64,000 bases of DNA, from assembly GCF_009938225.1 (NCBI RefSeq), contig NZ_AP019658.1, positions 930,001 to 994,000 on the forward strand. Direction: 5' to 3'. The notes under the pieces are model-generated. The model was given only the letters and a program-made list of their open reading frames with translations. It ran no database searches and was not told where the DNA came from. Positions within the stretch are counted from its first letter, which is position 1. The number at the start of each line of letters is the position of its first letter. The DNA is from Vibrio ponticus (lineage in GTDB: Bacteria > Pseudomonadota > Gammaproteobacteria > Enterobacterales > Vibrionaceae). Both the position numbers and the translations under genes were made by a program. Below are positions 50,701 to 54,457 of the stretch, piece after piece.

Positions 50701-51986
50701 TTCAAACTCCCAGTGAGTAACAGTGTTGTATCAATCTCAACGCTATCGGTTGTCTTATCAGACTTGTTACCTGCGGCATCAATGGCAATAACTTCAAACT
50801 CTTGAACACCATCAGCAACCTTCGTCGTCGCAGTCAGGCTCCAATTACCTTCTTTATCGGCTTGAGTTTCATAAGTTCGACCATCGATGGTCAATTGAAT
50901 GGTGGCGAATGCTTCTGCTTCACCGTTAAAAGTAGGCTTGTCGTCTGAAGTTAGTTTATCACTGTTTGATACACCTAAATCGCTTTCTGCAGCAAGTGAT
51001 ACTGTTGGCGCTTCAGGAGGTGTGGTATCGATCGTCAGGGTTTTGTTTATTGTCGCTTCAGAGCCTGTCGGGCTCACCGCCGTGACTTGAATATCGAATT
51101 CGCCTTCAACAAAGCTCTCGTCTACATCGACTTTGAACGCCCCCGTTGAATCAGCAGTCACAATATAAGTTGACGAATTGATGACCAAAGTTACTGCCGC
51201 ACCAGCTGTAGTGACACCATTAAAAGTCAAATCAGAGGTGACGTTGGTAACAAAATCGCCACTTTTACCGCTATCGTCACCCTTATCAAGAGTCAGTGTT
51301 ACTTGGATTATTTCTTCTGGCTCTTCTTCTTGTTCACCATCTTGTGTTGGACGACTAGACGATGATGAACTTCCCGTTGGAGCAATCGGTTGAGCTTCTG
51401 GAACAAGTTGAACTTTTTTGTCTGGGTTCTCACTCTCACCTTCAAACTCAAATTCAGATACTTCAACGTCTGTTACTTGTTCTTGTACTTCAATAACGAA
51501 ATCTTCGGCATCTGAAGGTCCATCGGGTTTCGGCGCTTCAGACTCATCAACGATCTCTTCTTGCTCTTTATCGAGTAATTCTTTCTCTTTTTCTGCTAGC
51601 TCTTGCTCTGCTTCTTCTAATTGTTCTTTAAGCTCTTCTAACCGTTCTAATTCTGCTTCTAATTCTTGCTGGCGCTGTTCTTGTAACTCTTTCTGTTCTT
51701 CAAGCTCTTGCTGAACTTCATTTTCTTCTTCAAATGGTGCACTTTGCTCTGAGGACAATACATTTTCAAGAAATACGTTTTCCAGCGATTCAAGGTTGAC
51801 CTTAGTCGACTTAACCAGTTCTTGCATCGAAATGACTTTATCGCCTTGCATCACTTCTAGAGTGCCTTTAGCGATATCAATCAGCGCATCTTTAATTATC
51901 TGTACTTCGCCTGTCTCCGTTTTTAAGTGGAGATCGAAGCCAAAAACTCTTACGTCATCTAAAGAACTGATATTAACTTGTGCCAT
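26718..51986 (-). CDS. Giant SiiE/BapA-like Ig-repeat adhesin, 8,422 residues
   Basis: The start is ATG 51986, with AAGGAAGG nine bases upstream; the longer frame from 52031 lacks such a site. Residues 1-75 form a small domain. Residues 83-150 are a Glu/Gln/Leu-rich coiled coil, followed by an acidic linker and a Ser run (about 208-216). From about 235 to the end the protein is a chain of Ig-like domains of about 95-120 residues, some 75-85 by length. Most open with an SDTG/SDSG-type acidic linker (likely calcium-binding) and close with DxAGN. No GGxGxD RTX repeats or Pro/Thr-Ala-Ala-Gly site were seen. A coiled coil before Ig repeats is the SiiE layout, in which the coil controls retention. 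It should be exported by the downstream type I genes and act in adhesion to cells or surfaces. Only one cysteine was noticed (FKCLTE). It contains a recent 1,719-bp tandem amplification. Confidence 0.93.
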   Translation of the reverse strand: MAQVNISSLDDVRVFGFDLHLKTETGEVQIIKDALIDIAKGTLEVMQGDKVISMQELVKSTKVNLESLENVFLENVLSSEQSAPFEEENEVQQELEEQKELQEQRQQELEAELERLEELKEQLEEAEQELAEKEKELLDKEQEEIVDESEAPKPDGPSDAEDFVIEVQEQVTDVEVSEFEFEGESENPDKKVQLVPEAQPIAPTGSSSSSSRPTQDGEQEEEPEEIIQVTLTLDKGDDSGKSGDFVTNVTSDLTFNGVTTAGAAVTLVINSSTYIVTADSTGAFKVDVDESFVEGEFDIQVTAVSPTGSEATINKTLTIDTTPPEAPTVSLAAESDLGVSNSDKLTSDDKPTFNGEAEAFATIQLTIDGRTYETQADKEGNWSLTATTKVADGVQEFEVIAIDAAGNKSDKTTDSVEIDTTLLLTGSLKQTDDIDTGYSQTDAITKHKSPEFTGKVDADATVKFYFNGSTSALEVDVASDGSWTLDSSHQLYDDVLANLDDGTYQYKIVAEDAAGNVKEIENQFVIDSVAPTQDSWQLDASSDTGRSDSDQYTNKQNPYISGVTEANSFISVEINGNTYTTQADASGNWAVRVDDALPHGEYEYQVSATDYAGNTSNETGQLTIDLTPPSPFSGDMVENSLVDTGVSDSDKITKNTMPTFAGVAELDAIVELVIDGKTFQTTVDTSGNWTITVDQPLSQGTHNYHLNAYDLAGNKTAIIDQSITIDTEVVTFTGGLDAEFDTGISNTDNLTKFNQPTFSGTGEEGATVYLTLNTSPETTLEATVVNGVWSISLADHNVELEDRTYDYSLKTTDLAGNDASLPTAQIHVDTLPPQLFKGGLENVSDTGTSDDDNYTSDNLPTFSGEVEPGSHVTLLIGGVEYDANVDASGIWSVTVTDQLADGDQAYTLTAKDDAGNPVVKQGSITIDTEVNLQGGLDASSDTGRFDNDDYTRDTTPTFSGTAEEGSTVTVTIDGKEYSVEVADNGDGVIDTDVEWSIDVTNELKNDGSYDYTITTQDKAGNTNQFDPIEGQIELDTVTEVTAALSSATKTGWDDTHTNLTKPEFVGTGEVDAIITITLTKGEGSDRETKVYTTKVAENGTWFKQVEDDLGDGEWSYQVVAQDLAGVADSESGVVTVDTQDPVFSGGVAASSDTNITTDGITQTRLPKFSGKGEVGHKVELSLNGQTYATTVDPDGNWTIELTNTNEFEDGEYPYTIIATDGAGNTTPINSTLVVDNEASVTGSLASEDDTGAYDSDGITQTRNPTFAGKGDLGATVTLSLGNGIGDITTTVDQEGNWSIDLAQEGVSLQDNLYSYQITLVDIAGNKAKYEGQLEVDNQVPGKLTGGLDADSDKGELDGYTNIRDPWFSGETDPQATVTLLIDGKEYSAEVDPLGGWRVQITDELANGTYTYVLTAEDLAGNKLVKSDSVTIDTILESYTHGLSSDPLLGDSGVSGDSLTKHVQPTLSGTAEKDAKIVITINNQVYTTKADDNGNWSLKVTQNLLEPNSDESVSFDYTIDVTDKAGNHDSDTGKITVDPKTEVSGDLASSDDTGVPYAGEEGTYSDNYTSETKPKFEGNGEPGATVTLSIGGKTYSTIVLDSGIWQIQVTEALANDGEVVNHDFTINAEDAAGNSAATSGSITVDAQHPTGFTGKLSAEDDYRDDGVADAKDSDDITSVQSPTFAGTLTGASEQDPHFVTLTIAGQDYTIKVTDSDWQITVPTTLPDGTYNYTLKAVDKAGNVTTLEQEQLVIDTTTEAINGGLSSGDDVGDSSSDGITSYAKLGKDELKFNGTAEANAEIQLLIGDDIYKSVADSDGNWELIVTERIDEGKDIEYTLKSIDLAGNIQTDSGKLTIDNTPADVVVNIPALTNEIRPDVSGTVTEDVATITVTIDGISYTLNNIEAGNWQIDGDALFGSQFLSNDDAINYDGIKIDYEAVATDVAGNESDVVSGSFIFDNKTHVSGGLKAGEDTAPNLIVDGEKFGSNSDNYTSKEQPTFSGMAESGATVTLYFSNQTVAAVVESDGSWTAVLTKPLPEGNNTYTIKAVDEAGNEATLSQTVTIDTTKPTVALDQLSDVLMDGVPAVADKTPTFSGTGEPGTAVIVSISGQTRSVLVDDQGRWSVTMPNDIAHSETPYAYQVYSIDKAGNQSDTLSGELKIDVETSVSGGLSALSDTGFENDDGITKDNTPTFNGRGEAGATVTVTIYASDGLTVVKSKSHTIPSTGNPEGNWSITIPGLDDNAADDNYLYQVSITDALGNDMKLEQESLVIDTTAPDDLSIDLADGYDSGYELAGESDLVTNKTPVFEGTVEPGGKVTFSIKGEKSFDIYDLDGDGKWSTNDFDGLDLGDYVVLQGSYEFSVTATDKAGNVTSTPQTITIVYDKVSDLELTQGLQNDLEVTNNQTPTFSGVAEHKSQIKIVIAGYDKDGKWQEFQVEPFVVNDESGAWSFTLPESMKLPESKELPGYTYKITAVDYADNQTSVSGHIYVDTTPPTVTGGLDDGSDSGEKDGILTNEQSPIFSGTVEPGATVKVVIDNQTYHAIVNDDGSWTAAPGITFDNDINLDYAIIATDEAGNTTKLDKTLEIDTSKPVITGGDLAKESDSGIKGDQLTNEENELVFKGTVSDANLDQLTFIIAGVDYSDYLVLDGNNWTVTIPDALSKFEDGESYSYSIEASDKAGNTSGEVTNSFTIDRTDPKVPVVSIDQLTNDTKPDFAIDSESGTSVELVIYRDGVKVESVQLEGGLAAWQPTDDLYSGEANDWDGQEYTYEVVSTDDAGNTSETSGSFVVDTKTFVAGGLSLVDQTGTQKEATSKKEFSFSGTAEQGSQVKIVFASTGNADLDAKLKALMGDDLTLDGVFDAGTSNWSADLAGFDFEGEFNYIIHATDEAGNPASTNEQTLVVDRTPPQGLTINLAAESDSNIDGDNITNLQESSTSQAPKFEGTSEAGSTVTLVITSNDGTYRDEYQVDVEDGTWLIETNTVLADGSYTVEVSAIDSVGNVTTLDELEHKIDLTVDTAISVTAGLDTASDSGVDFDASSNSDTITNVKQPIISGTGDEGDTITLDINGAQYQTTVINGKWSVDLSSDAPTSGALADLVHGETYFYTVEAKDLAGNTTTLGVGQDSDYSITIDDTAFINGGLEHDSTSDTGISTQDGITKAERPIFSGSVEPDSQVKITFKDQNDNTTVVSASVSSDDSQYGASWTYQHDSQLPEGEYTYVVEVTDKAGNNTQLPEQNLVVDRTLAEPTAGLEQTKENNTGASQTDDVTQVRNPILVGKTEADAIVTIKFDGFENSYASFKANSDGDWKFVVPEELADGEYTYSVKVEDIAGNTKENTGNKLVIDNQDPLNLSGGLSLASDTSNGFGETKNTTLNFNGQVEAQEGMTVQLVIRLNGVIVDTIDATVSSFVNGDTVTTWVVNDVTLDANQTYEYDIIATDLAGNTSIVERQQVTIDNIAPEVTGKLTEESDTGIVDGITYDNTPEFAGTGEEGTTVTIKFGETTLGPVTVVDGKWQIESIELADGDYGKYTIIATDKAGNKTEIESSEALVIDTQASLTGGLETTNRTDVTDQNYTSDQTPVFSGTADEGSTVYITLFDDNRAKLNISPNPIEAVANLNPDNGLAEWSVEVGSQLTAGDYSYQITVKDLAGNTKDSDGNELVINSHFTVDPSTHLSDIGLATDSDTGLEGDDDIAEASRSDQVTSDRTPTIVGKAEFGAKITLVIDGVSYSTEVENQDGSWSIEIDKNNLEDQEYTYNVTTVDKAGNTLESGDLQFTIDTSKPDSVSNLTIHGEAFDSDGNLTNQENPVFAGKAEPHSRVYIEVEGLDVFTANVDENGDWSVKVDDIGNQLDSGIERDYTIKVVDSAGNASSAVEGKYTLDEKTTLDINSVDMSDGSNSSDKGDMLTNFNGETHLVFTGTSGSAEQGATIEYKLVKLVNGVEVEVSGYQEVVASVDGSWSAALESLSVNDSLDKDGSYKLYIKSTDLAGNNDVESLEFKVDRIDPSVADTTVDHAVTGSPLFNTENIKLTGTVEVPTDGEAEAKVRITIKGSDGWSQTYTVDSGTTADGTWDIDIDLSGRDNSNPDGVEYTYSIEAEDAAGNVNTTIKDQTLTVDTVAKLTASGNDYDDGALEITNRSDVNDQNYAGKTPTFSGQSDANATIKLVLTSSTSGVLNPEPITVEANASGDWSIDLALENVSLVEGADYEYTITVTDIAGNTTNAEGDELQLTGDFTVDSTTDLVDDSIKLDQASDTGLTDNDKQATLSDQKTSLNTPTIEGKAEVGSIVTVTIEGDSNSPYTLDPITNVDGYWSVTTKELASGTYNYTVSTVDRAGNTDSETSSFTIDSDAPAPVEVTKISEQLLGDLAFVDDHYITGEANPVFSGTAEKGARVYLEFNGQTYSADADNVTGVWSIPLPDVGDASLEQGIDRSVTLYVKDDAGNKSDETQIHYTLDQKTTLDINSVDMSDGSNSSDKGDMLTNFNGETHLVFTGTSGSAEQGATIEYKLVKLVNGVEVEVSGYQEVVASVDGSWSAALESLSVNDSLDKDGSYKLYIKSTDLAGNNDVESLEFKVDRIDPSVADTTVDHAVTGSPLFNTENIKLTGTVEVPTDGEAEAKVRITIKGSDGWSQTYTVDSGTTADGTWDIDIDLSGRDNSNPDGVEYTYSIEAEDAAGNVNTTIKDQTLTVDTVAKLTASGNDYDDGALEITNRSDVNDQNYAGKTPTFSGQSDANATIKLVLTSSTSGVLNPEPITVEANASGDWSIDLALENVSLVEGADYEYTITVTDIAGNTTNAEGDELQLTGDFTVDSTTDLVDDSIKLDQASDTGLTDNDKQATLSDQKTSLNTPTIEGKAEVGSIVTVTIEGDSNSPYTLDPITNVDGYWSVTTKELASGTYNYTVSTVDRAGNTDSETSSFTIDSDAPAPVEVTKISEQLLGDLAFVDDHYITGEANPVFSGTAEKGARVYLEFNGQTYSADADNVTGVWSIPLPDVGDASLEQGIDRSVTLYVKDDAGNKSDETQIHYTLDQKTTLDINSVDMSDGSNSSDKGDMLTNFNGETHLVFTGTSGSAEQGATIEYKLVKLVNGVEVEVSGYQEVVASVDGSWSAALESLSVNDSLDKDGSYKLYIKSTDLAGNNDVESLEFKVDRIDPSVADTTVDHAVTGSPLFNTENIKLTGTVEVPTDGEAEAKVRITIKGSDGWSQTYTVDSGTTADGTWDIDIDLSGRDNSNPDGVEYTYSIEAEDAAGNVNAIEDQTLTIDTSARLENVGLKAGEQGDTGRDSSFYKDKITSAELPVFVGTAEKNAIVKLFIRDGDGNYVQSGDDFKVESDDGSFSLQLADVDKLTNEGEFHYRIEVEDAAGHKEQFSDSFTYDNSVSKAEVTLTDDSDSGESNSDAITNVLTPSFNVDVEENSKVTFKLYKGDQLLVESEQVVPSGQFTTSFPDLKLNPDNQGSDYRYEIIAVDPAGNSKTDSGSLVVDTYVDLTDVKLANVTGDRHEAAGDSAIEITSANVAQFSGKAEGGATVDIYIKVDGEFVKVANKKLDGDQSQLNQSWQLTVGEGDGLTAFAPVQGASYEYKVTVTDIAGNPDEHIGEFVFDSATTVTADLDSSTDLGADNDDNLTNTNGDNNPIISGKAEAGSVITITVTHNGVEYDYELTLPYPTADQIDTQVDWEIDLSDGNLLKPTGTAPTFVEGEYSYVVNSTDIAGNSDSSTGAFTVDNSAPEVDGGFVTGDSANDTGFAADDGITNNNQPTFSGEYSGINAAIADSDESVEIYLTIDGRTFKASASNGDWEIDLSQPLQEVIGFGTNSQSVISRDNVTLTDQVDKPYIITAVDVAGNVTVLNDGKVTIDTETSIIADLAASSDLGPNNDDNKTSVIAPVIEGSDAEPGSRIYIEFDRGTVLRFPNAAGDGIELHDGKYYVIADEDGNWSITADGLISEANDTFSDIYQYKVTVTDIAGNTAVYDSNADNNNLDIKFKDPALDDSDGLKSDTENDTGLNQSDGITNNLTPDFTGQIATPDDAQFTVTVTFYKDGVVYKQFDSDTEGSVVITDNGTNLGSWTLSDVALPEGAYTYKVEASNDYGNKDSFEKTLVIDDTAPSLSIADVTLDLGSDSSMDLAVSGTDLGFGSDDKTSVTKPQFNIDLNESDAAVEFFILDENDNLIQSYSSTDNEITWNSSENRWELTSDNINLLAQGNYQYYVKATDVAGNVTITDKSVFEIDTQVVVEGQLAAESDSGSSSDDGYTNNDVLKFSGTVTDNDAGSRVKVTLYPGDNAQEQSLIVTVNDDGSWEVSFDSLGLTGVSDVPYKIEAWDIEGNHSEISGDDVKVVVDKVLPNTVTEVTMPATWGDNDAVNDTGDVGDWKTKENDPVISGKAEHEATVVITVHKLLLDEDGKPILDGEGKPQIDPDFDAETYTKYTTADSDEWHFQFGEGANSIMDADSTYQFTVDVYDKAGNKNEESFVQQVTNDSTINLTVQLAEEDKVDHQSGVDGSLTESDINPTDNIIRVATPTIEGTTDLDVNQISVELSNGEGTVYTDLEVTKNADGTWFLDLSDANHGIDQLADGHWTVTVMAEDTAGNQTTQNFEFEIDTTAPVEPTVELNSGVDHYDGITGLDLVSDTTPNFKGTAEEGSQIKLFIEDSKGNVFEYSAVDLVGSDGQWRMTVGNENWFGDDGKYNYYVTSTDKVGNISTSAEGEFRIDTTPPEISDITLVSSGDANGLDLTDDKWLTNAVKDELTITGKIDPSEIYGGVINLYIDGKSTAAISLNIEDVLDQNSNGDFSFVLGDLSKSLTEGNHEIKIVAIDKAGNESDAFETVLEIDRSVELEAKFTSDTANPEDGWTFNPQPEFTGTSDENAVITVTIFDKDGKEVWKESTNATEQGNWTITATNPSNKDPNNPIPFPDGKYSYEISAVDHLGNATTDSDKVTGDFFVDTEAPVFNDDLQKLLVTEDGETVARNFILGEDQEIITSDRTLTFTGQSEALNLHGESIQATISIYVGSISADNLLKSDIVNISTGKYTITTDEMPYGIHDIFLVSTDKAGNETVIQEQITIRPNQLPVTVFLDDDANSSTLEDTLTNITNPKIYGEATPYSTVSVSLMVNGQKVTFTTTAEIDGTWELQFGSGDFGTYNSDSAGEFKPIDASVTDEQLATGNYYLPDGKYDIEVNVSKDGVDFKDDSYTSNSLNGLEIDTQNTLTNVQVEGSEDGLTNSQTLNISGKTDPGAEVRVILTKKGESYDSDDALDLSYTANSSGGFTVAASDLEDGVEYTYWITSVDEAGNMTGFNPEEPNKYPSGSVGQIIIDRVTPEIEGGVVADANNITPGPDDAVETAHYITRDDSPTFKGTLTGDFNDAYILLNGSQKFYIAQGGEKAIAVDGGVITLVERTGETDVWDWSYTLPHQEDGTYNFDLVTNDVAGNEDSFEGVMRVKTAINFQVSLENDSGESTDFVTKDLTSVDGEEGYLTFKCLTEADNTITATLYDEEGNIVGGPLDVEVDQTNSSNISFLLPVDPNGGYLEGKYTVEFTVTDEAGNHLSTDDQKVTQEIVYDKTPPTVTIGLDGASDTGDIEVFDDAVATDNKTMEANPVITGEGEPGADIYLKVYQSVYNQTSGKYEKSGNAFIVVSTQVSDSGSWSYRPEPGQLLGDQADGTFIVAVTSQDKAGNLSGDPIEMDLSIRTSEPEIGTWKILAKTDKDNTVEQTGVDENGNPIYVVNDANDAKEIYFQGEGATAGDTIRITIHGVEYKTIVEQDGTWSITTDPMPDLEYPFMIQALDDVGHVVTENSTVIFDSGITLTADFIEEDGWHWTHNTSNPNPEVKIYTEKDNLIEITITGPDGYTHTETFYAESTAFTYVRDEGHIYADGSYEMTIKASDKAGNTADDRVVKFTVDTKLDKMPDPQISIYENGVVSYRNKSDDKHEDTDLEIFYTNDPNFSVRVDKNSQDGEGIRAFYVKISSLDGTWSKNYSTDELKSGDVFEIKLRDLLPHTDGVASQYKIELVYKDKAGNTPTDDAGNDIKTEFIVSVNEKTTATGTHLTTEFVVTDLDTGVTYTEDNKVHIGQSKPVISGFGAEVGAQVTIIISGNGLNPSIIETVEVTDDGTWTFNPDRTFDDGLYEIDVIIKDKWGNDTHYEEDMLIDTFAPVIAMEKIEGDIDYLTDDVLWNTESGKLSGVLNDRDVSLTIQIGDADAIDVTVDSNGRWEFNFTDELVDGETVDVKLTATDEAGNSSDKEFELTYDSREQMPFINNELTRSTDTGEYRTDGVTSEEQPTFEGRAEPYSEITLEIAGDKISTQVDSYGEWKIDLSKDSAENGELLTLAEGDNDYTLTESQNGEVTRNDSGTIHLDTQAPTIIPDSIGYSDTTLSGLATDDGDIVEIFDQQGNELGEATVADGSWSVSDITGGQTVDIVISDVAGNETKVDDFTI
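36246..40351 (-). repeat. 1,719-bp tandem repeat, about 2.4 near-identical copies
   Basis: Copies are at 36246-37964, 37965-39683 and 39684-40351 (partial, 668 bp). Each full unit is 573 codons and encodes five Ig-like domains beginning with TTLDINSVDMSDGSN. By eye the copies differ at only a few bases: near 36793 C/T, near 36829 A/G, and one T/C near 40299. The unit length is a multiple of three, so the frame is kept. Confidence 0.95.
40352..41340 (-). repeat. Diverged ancestral copy of three of the five amplified domains
   Basis: Three domains, starting DTQASLTGGLE, then STHLSDIGLATDSDTG, then KPDSVSNLTIHGE, match domains 3-5 of the 573-residue unit in order and motif (for example NRTDVTDQNY against NRSDVNDQNY) but are clearly diverged. 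They precede the first amplified copy in the protein. Confidence 0.7.
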
Positions 51987-52783
51987 GAATCTAAGCCTTC
52001 CTTGCCAATCTTTGTCGTTAGAGTTCTCCACAACAAGTAAGAGAACGTAAACTGCGCGTTATTTCGGAAATAAAACACTCTAAGTATTAGATTTCACTAT
52101 GTGCGTGATAAATATCTATTTTTTTCGCAGTTGAAACATACTACCAACAAAGAGTTCAAGTACTAAAAACACTTAAAGCCCAATATTCAGGCTTTCGAGT
52201 CGTATCACATATAATACCAATTGAAATGCAATTCTCATTTTTGATATTTACGGAAAATTATTTTAATTGCAATTGACAAGTAATCAAATTACATAAAACG
52301 AGCTAACATTTTATTATTGATAAAAGTGCAATTAGGAAACGCAAGAATAATTAAAATATTGATTTAAATATCATATTTATAAAATAATCCAGTAAAGGCG
52401 ATAGTTCAGGTAAGCTGCTCTTATTTCAATAAGTTTCAGGAACGAAATGGACGGGTAAATTTTTTAAAATAATAACTTACACAAATGTCAATTGTGGCTG
52501 AGAGACAATTTGGCTTTTACATCAAATTACAGGAAGGCATGCTAATTAAAGATTTCATTAATCGCTAATACAAGGGTTCTATTTTTATTTGAGACCGGGT
52601 CTGTAAGATAGTTTCGTGGAGATAAAAGTTAGCATTGCAATATACTTAGCCGAGAGTTACCTATTCTGGTTAAAGATGCTCACTAACCAAACACGAATAG
52701 CAGGTAACCCTCATGATCCACATTGGAAATTAGTCTCTCGTCGACTCGGTACGGAGGCGATTTTTCTTACTCATGTTGTTCAC
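51987..52783. promoter_or_regulatory. Upstream region of the giant adhesin operon
   Basis: This 797-bp gap lies between the adhesin start and the end of the valine/isoleucine operon and should hold the adhesin promoter. It is very AT-rich, especially 52200-52420. An AAGGAAGG ribosome site lies at 51996-52003. A small inverted repeat (AAAGCC with GGCTTT) lies near 52177. I could not choose a promoter with confidence and see no credible gene. No strong terminator was found for the SDR gene entering from the right. Confidence 0.5.
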
Positions 52784-53542
52784 TCACATTTTCATCCCGC
52801 CATCAATTTCTAAAACCCGCCCTGTGACAAAATCATTTTCCAGCACGAATTGAATGGTTGAGGCTATCTCTTGAGCATACCCTAAACGCCCTACGGGAAT
52901 CATCGAGACCAAGCGCTCCATTGCTTGCGGTTTGATTTGATCAGTCATCGCTGTCTTAATAACACCAGGAGCTATCGCTACCGAACGGATCCCATAGCGC
53001 CCTAACTCTTTTGCCCACACTGATGCCATAGTGGCCACCGCCGCTTTAGACGCAGAATAATTGGTCTGTCCGATATTACCTGCTCGCGCGACACTAGATA
53101 TATTGATCACTACACCTTTACTATCCGTGTTAAGCATCACTTTGACCGCTTCACGACCACAAAGAAATGTGCCCGTCACATTCACGTCCATGACCGATTG
53201 AAACTGCTCAAGGGACATGGAAGTCAGATCACCCTCTTTTAATCGAACAAACATGCCATCACGCATAATACCCGCGTTATTGACCACACCATTGAGCTGA
53301 TTAAAGTCCGTCTCGATTTGAGTAAACGCGCCTACCACCTGAGTTTCGTCTGTAACATTCGCTTGGTAAGTTCGCACTGTCACATCGTACTGCTGGCATT
53401 TTTGCTTCGTTTCAGCCAACGGCTCCTGATTTAAATCGATGAGCGCAAGATTGACGCCACGCTTAGCTAAGGACAGCGCAATCTCTCTTCCTAATCCCTG
53501 CCCGGCACCTGTAATTGCGATAACTTTATTATCTAACTCCAT
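52784..53542 (-). CDS. SDR-family dehydrogenase, probable 2-methyl-3-hydroxybutyryl-CoA dehydrogenase
   Basis: The 252-residue short-chain dehydrogenase has TGAGQGLG cofactor motif (residues 11-18), NNAG, the catalytic Ser in INISS, and YSASK (Tyr and Lys). FabG-like proteins look the same, so the substrate comes from context. As the last gene of a valine/isoleucine degradation operon that also encodes a thiolase, it would oxidise 2-methyl-3-hydroxybutyryl-CoA in isoleucine breakdown. It starts nine bases downstream of mmsB's stop. A general 3-oxoacyl reductase role remains possible. Confidence 0.75.
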   Translation of the reverse strand: MELDNKVIAITGAGQGLGREIALSLAKRGVNLALIDLNQEPLAETKQKCQQYDVTVRTYQANVTDETQVVGAFTQIETDFNQLNGVVNNAGIMRDGMFVRLKEGDLTSMSLEQFQSVMDVNVTGTFLCGREAVKVMLNTDSKGVVINISSVARAGNIGQTNYSASKAAVATMASVWAKELGRYGIRSVAIAPGVIKTAMTDQIKPQAMERLVSMIPVGRLGYAQEIASTIQFVLENDFVTGRVLEIDGGMKM

Positions 53543-53551
53543 AAGCGCCCC

Positions 53552-54448
53552 TTAACGGTTTGATTGCTTCTGATAAAACTCAAACAGACTCGAGAAGTCC
53601 TTTTCTCCATTGCCATGCGCGGTATGAAGATTAAATAAATTGCGCGCCACGCTGCCCATTGGGGTAGAAGATTGACTTGCCACTGCGGCTTCCATTGCTA
53701 AGCCGAGATCTTTTGCCATCAGTTGGCTCATGAAACCGCCTTGGTAGTCTTTGCTCGCTGGTGCATTTTCCATTACTCCCGGGCAAGGGTTGTAGAGCTC
53801 CAACGCCCAGTTACGTCCTGAGCTTTGCAACATAATGTCAGATAACACTTTCGGGTCTAAGCCATTGTCGATGCCCAAGTTGAGCGCTTCACACGTTCCG
53901 CTCATTAAGATACCTAACATCATGTTATTGCAGATTTTAGCCACTTGGCCCGCACCAGCTTCTCCCGCATGGAAGATATTCTTACCCATGTGTTGCAAGA
54001 TATTTTTAGCTTCGGCAAAACTCTCCTCGCTCCCACCGACGATAAAGGTTAGCGTTCCCGCAGCTGCTCCAGCAACGCCGCCTGATACGGGCGCATCAAC
54101 AAAAGATAACCCTTTTGCGCTGGCTTGAGCGGCGACTTGACGCGCAGTCCCGGGATCAATAGTGGATGAATCAATTAATAATGTTCCCGGGTTTACGCTG
54201 TTCAGCACCCCATCTTCAGCGAGATAGACACTTTGCACATGTGTACCTGCTGGTAACATAGTAACAACAACACTGGCACCCGATACTGCTTGAGTTAAAG
54301 AATCTGCACTGGTGGCACCTAAGGCCGTCAGTTCCGCAACCGCATTGGGGTTTAAATCAAAGACTTCGACGCTTAAACCCGCGCTTAACAGGTTTTTGGC
54401 CATCGGTGCGCCCATGTTTCCTAAGCCGATAAATGTAATCTTGCTCAT
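53552..54448 (-). CDS. mmsB: 3-hydroxyisobutyrate dehydrogenase
   Basis: The 298-residue protein opens with a Rossmann motif GLGNMGAPMAKNL (residues 7-19), has the substrate loop DAPVSGGVAGA, and the catalytic Lys in GQVAKICNNM (about residue 173). This is the beta-hydroxyacid dehydrogenase family, with the length and motifs of MmsB. It oxidises 3-hydroxyisobutyrate to methylmalonate semialdehyde with NAD+ in valine degradation. It lies nine bases after the 3-hydroxyisobutyryl-CoA hydrolase gene, which supplies its substrate. Confidence 0.92.
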   Translation of the reverse strand: MSKITFIGLGNMGAPMAKNLLSAGLSVEVFDLNPNAVAELTALGATSADSLTQAVSGASVVVTMLPAGTHVQSVYLAEDGVLNSVNPGTLLIDSSTIDPGTARQVAAQASAKGLSFVDAPVSGGVAGAAAGTLTFIVGGSEESFAEAKNILQHMGKNIFHAGEAGAGQVAKICNNMMLGILMSGTCEALNLGIDNGLDPKVLSDIMLQSSGRNWALELYNPCPGVMENAPASKDYQGGFMSQLMAKDLGLAMEAAVASQSSTPMGSVARNLFNLHTAHGNGEKDFSSLFEFYQKQSNR

Positions 54449-54457
54449 GCTATTTCC

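Noticed and set aside
41309..51714. Many plus-strand frames of 60-140 codons opposite the giant adhesin
   Set aside because: They are low-complexity Ser/Thr/Val-rich mirror images of the Asp/Gly/Thr-rich adhesin coding strand.
26718..51986. RTX toxin identity
   Set aside because: No GGxGxDxUx nonapeptide repeats were seen; domains are Ig-like throughout.
51987..52031. Longer N-terminus for the giant adhesin
   Set aside because: The internal ATG at 51986 has a strong AAGGAAGG at ideal spacing, which the upstream ATG lacks.
52616..52813. 65-codon plus-strand frame between the adhesin and the SDR gene
   Set aside because: It overlaps the 3' end of the SDR gene antisense, lacks a ribosome site, and resembles nothing known.
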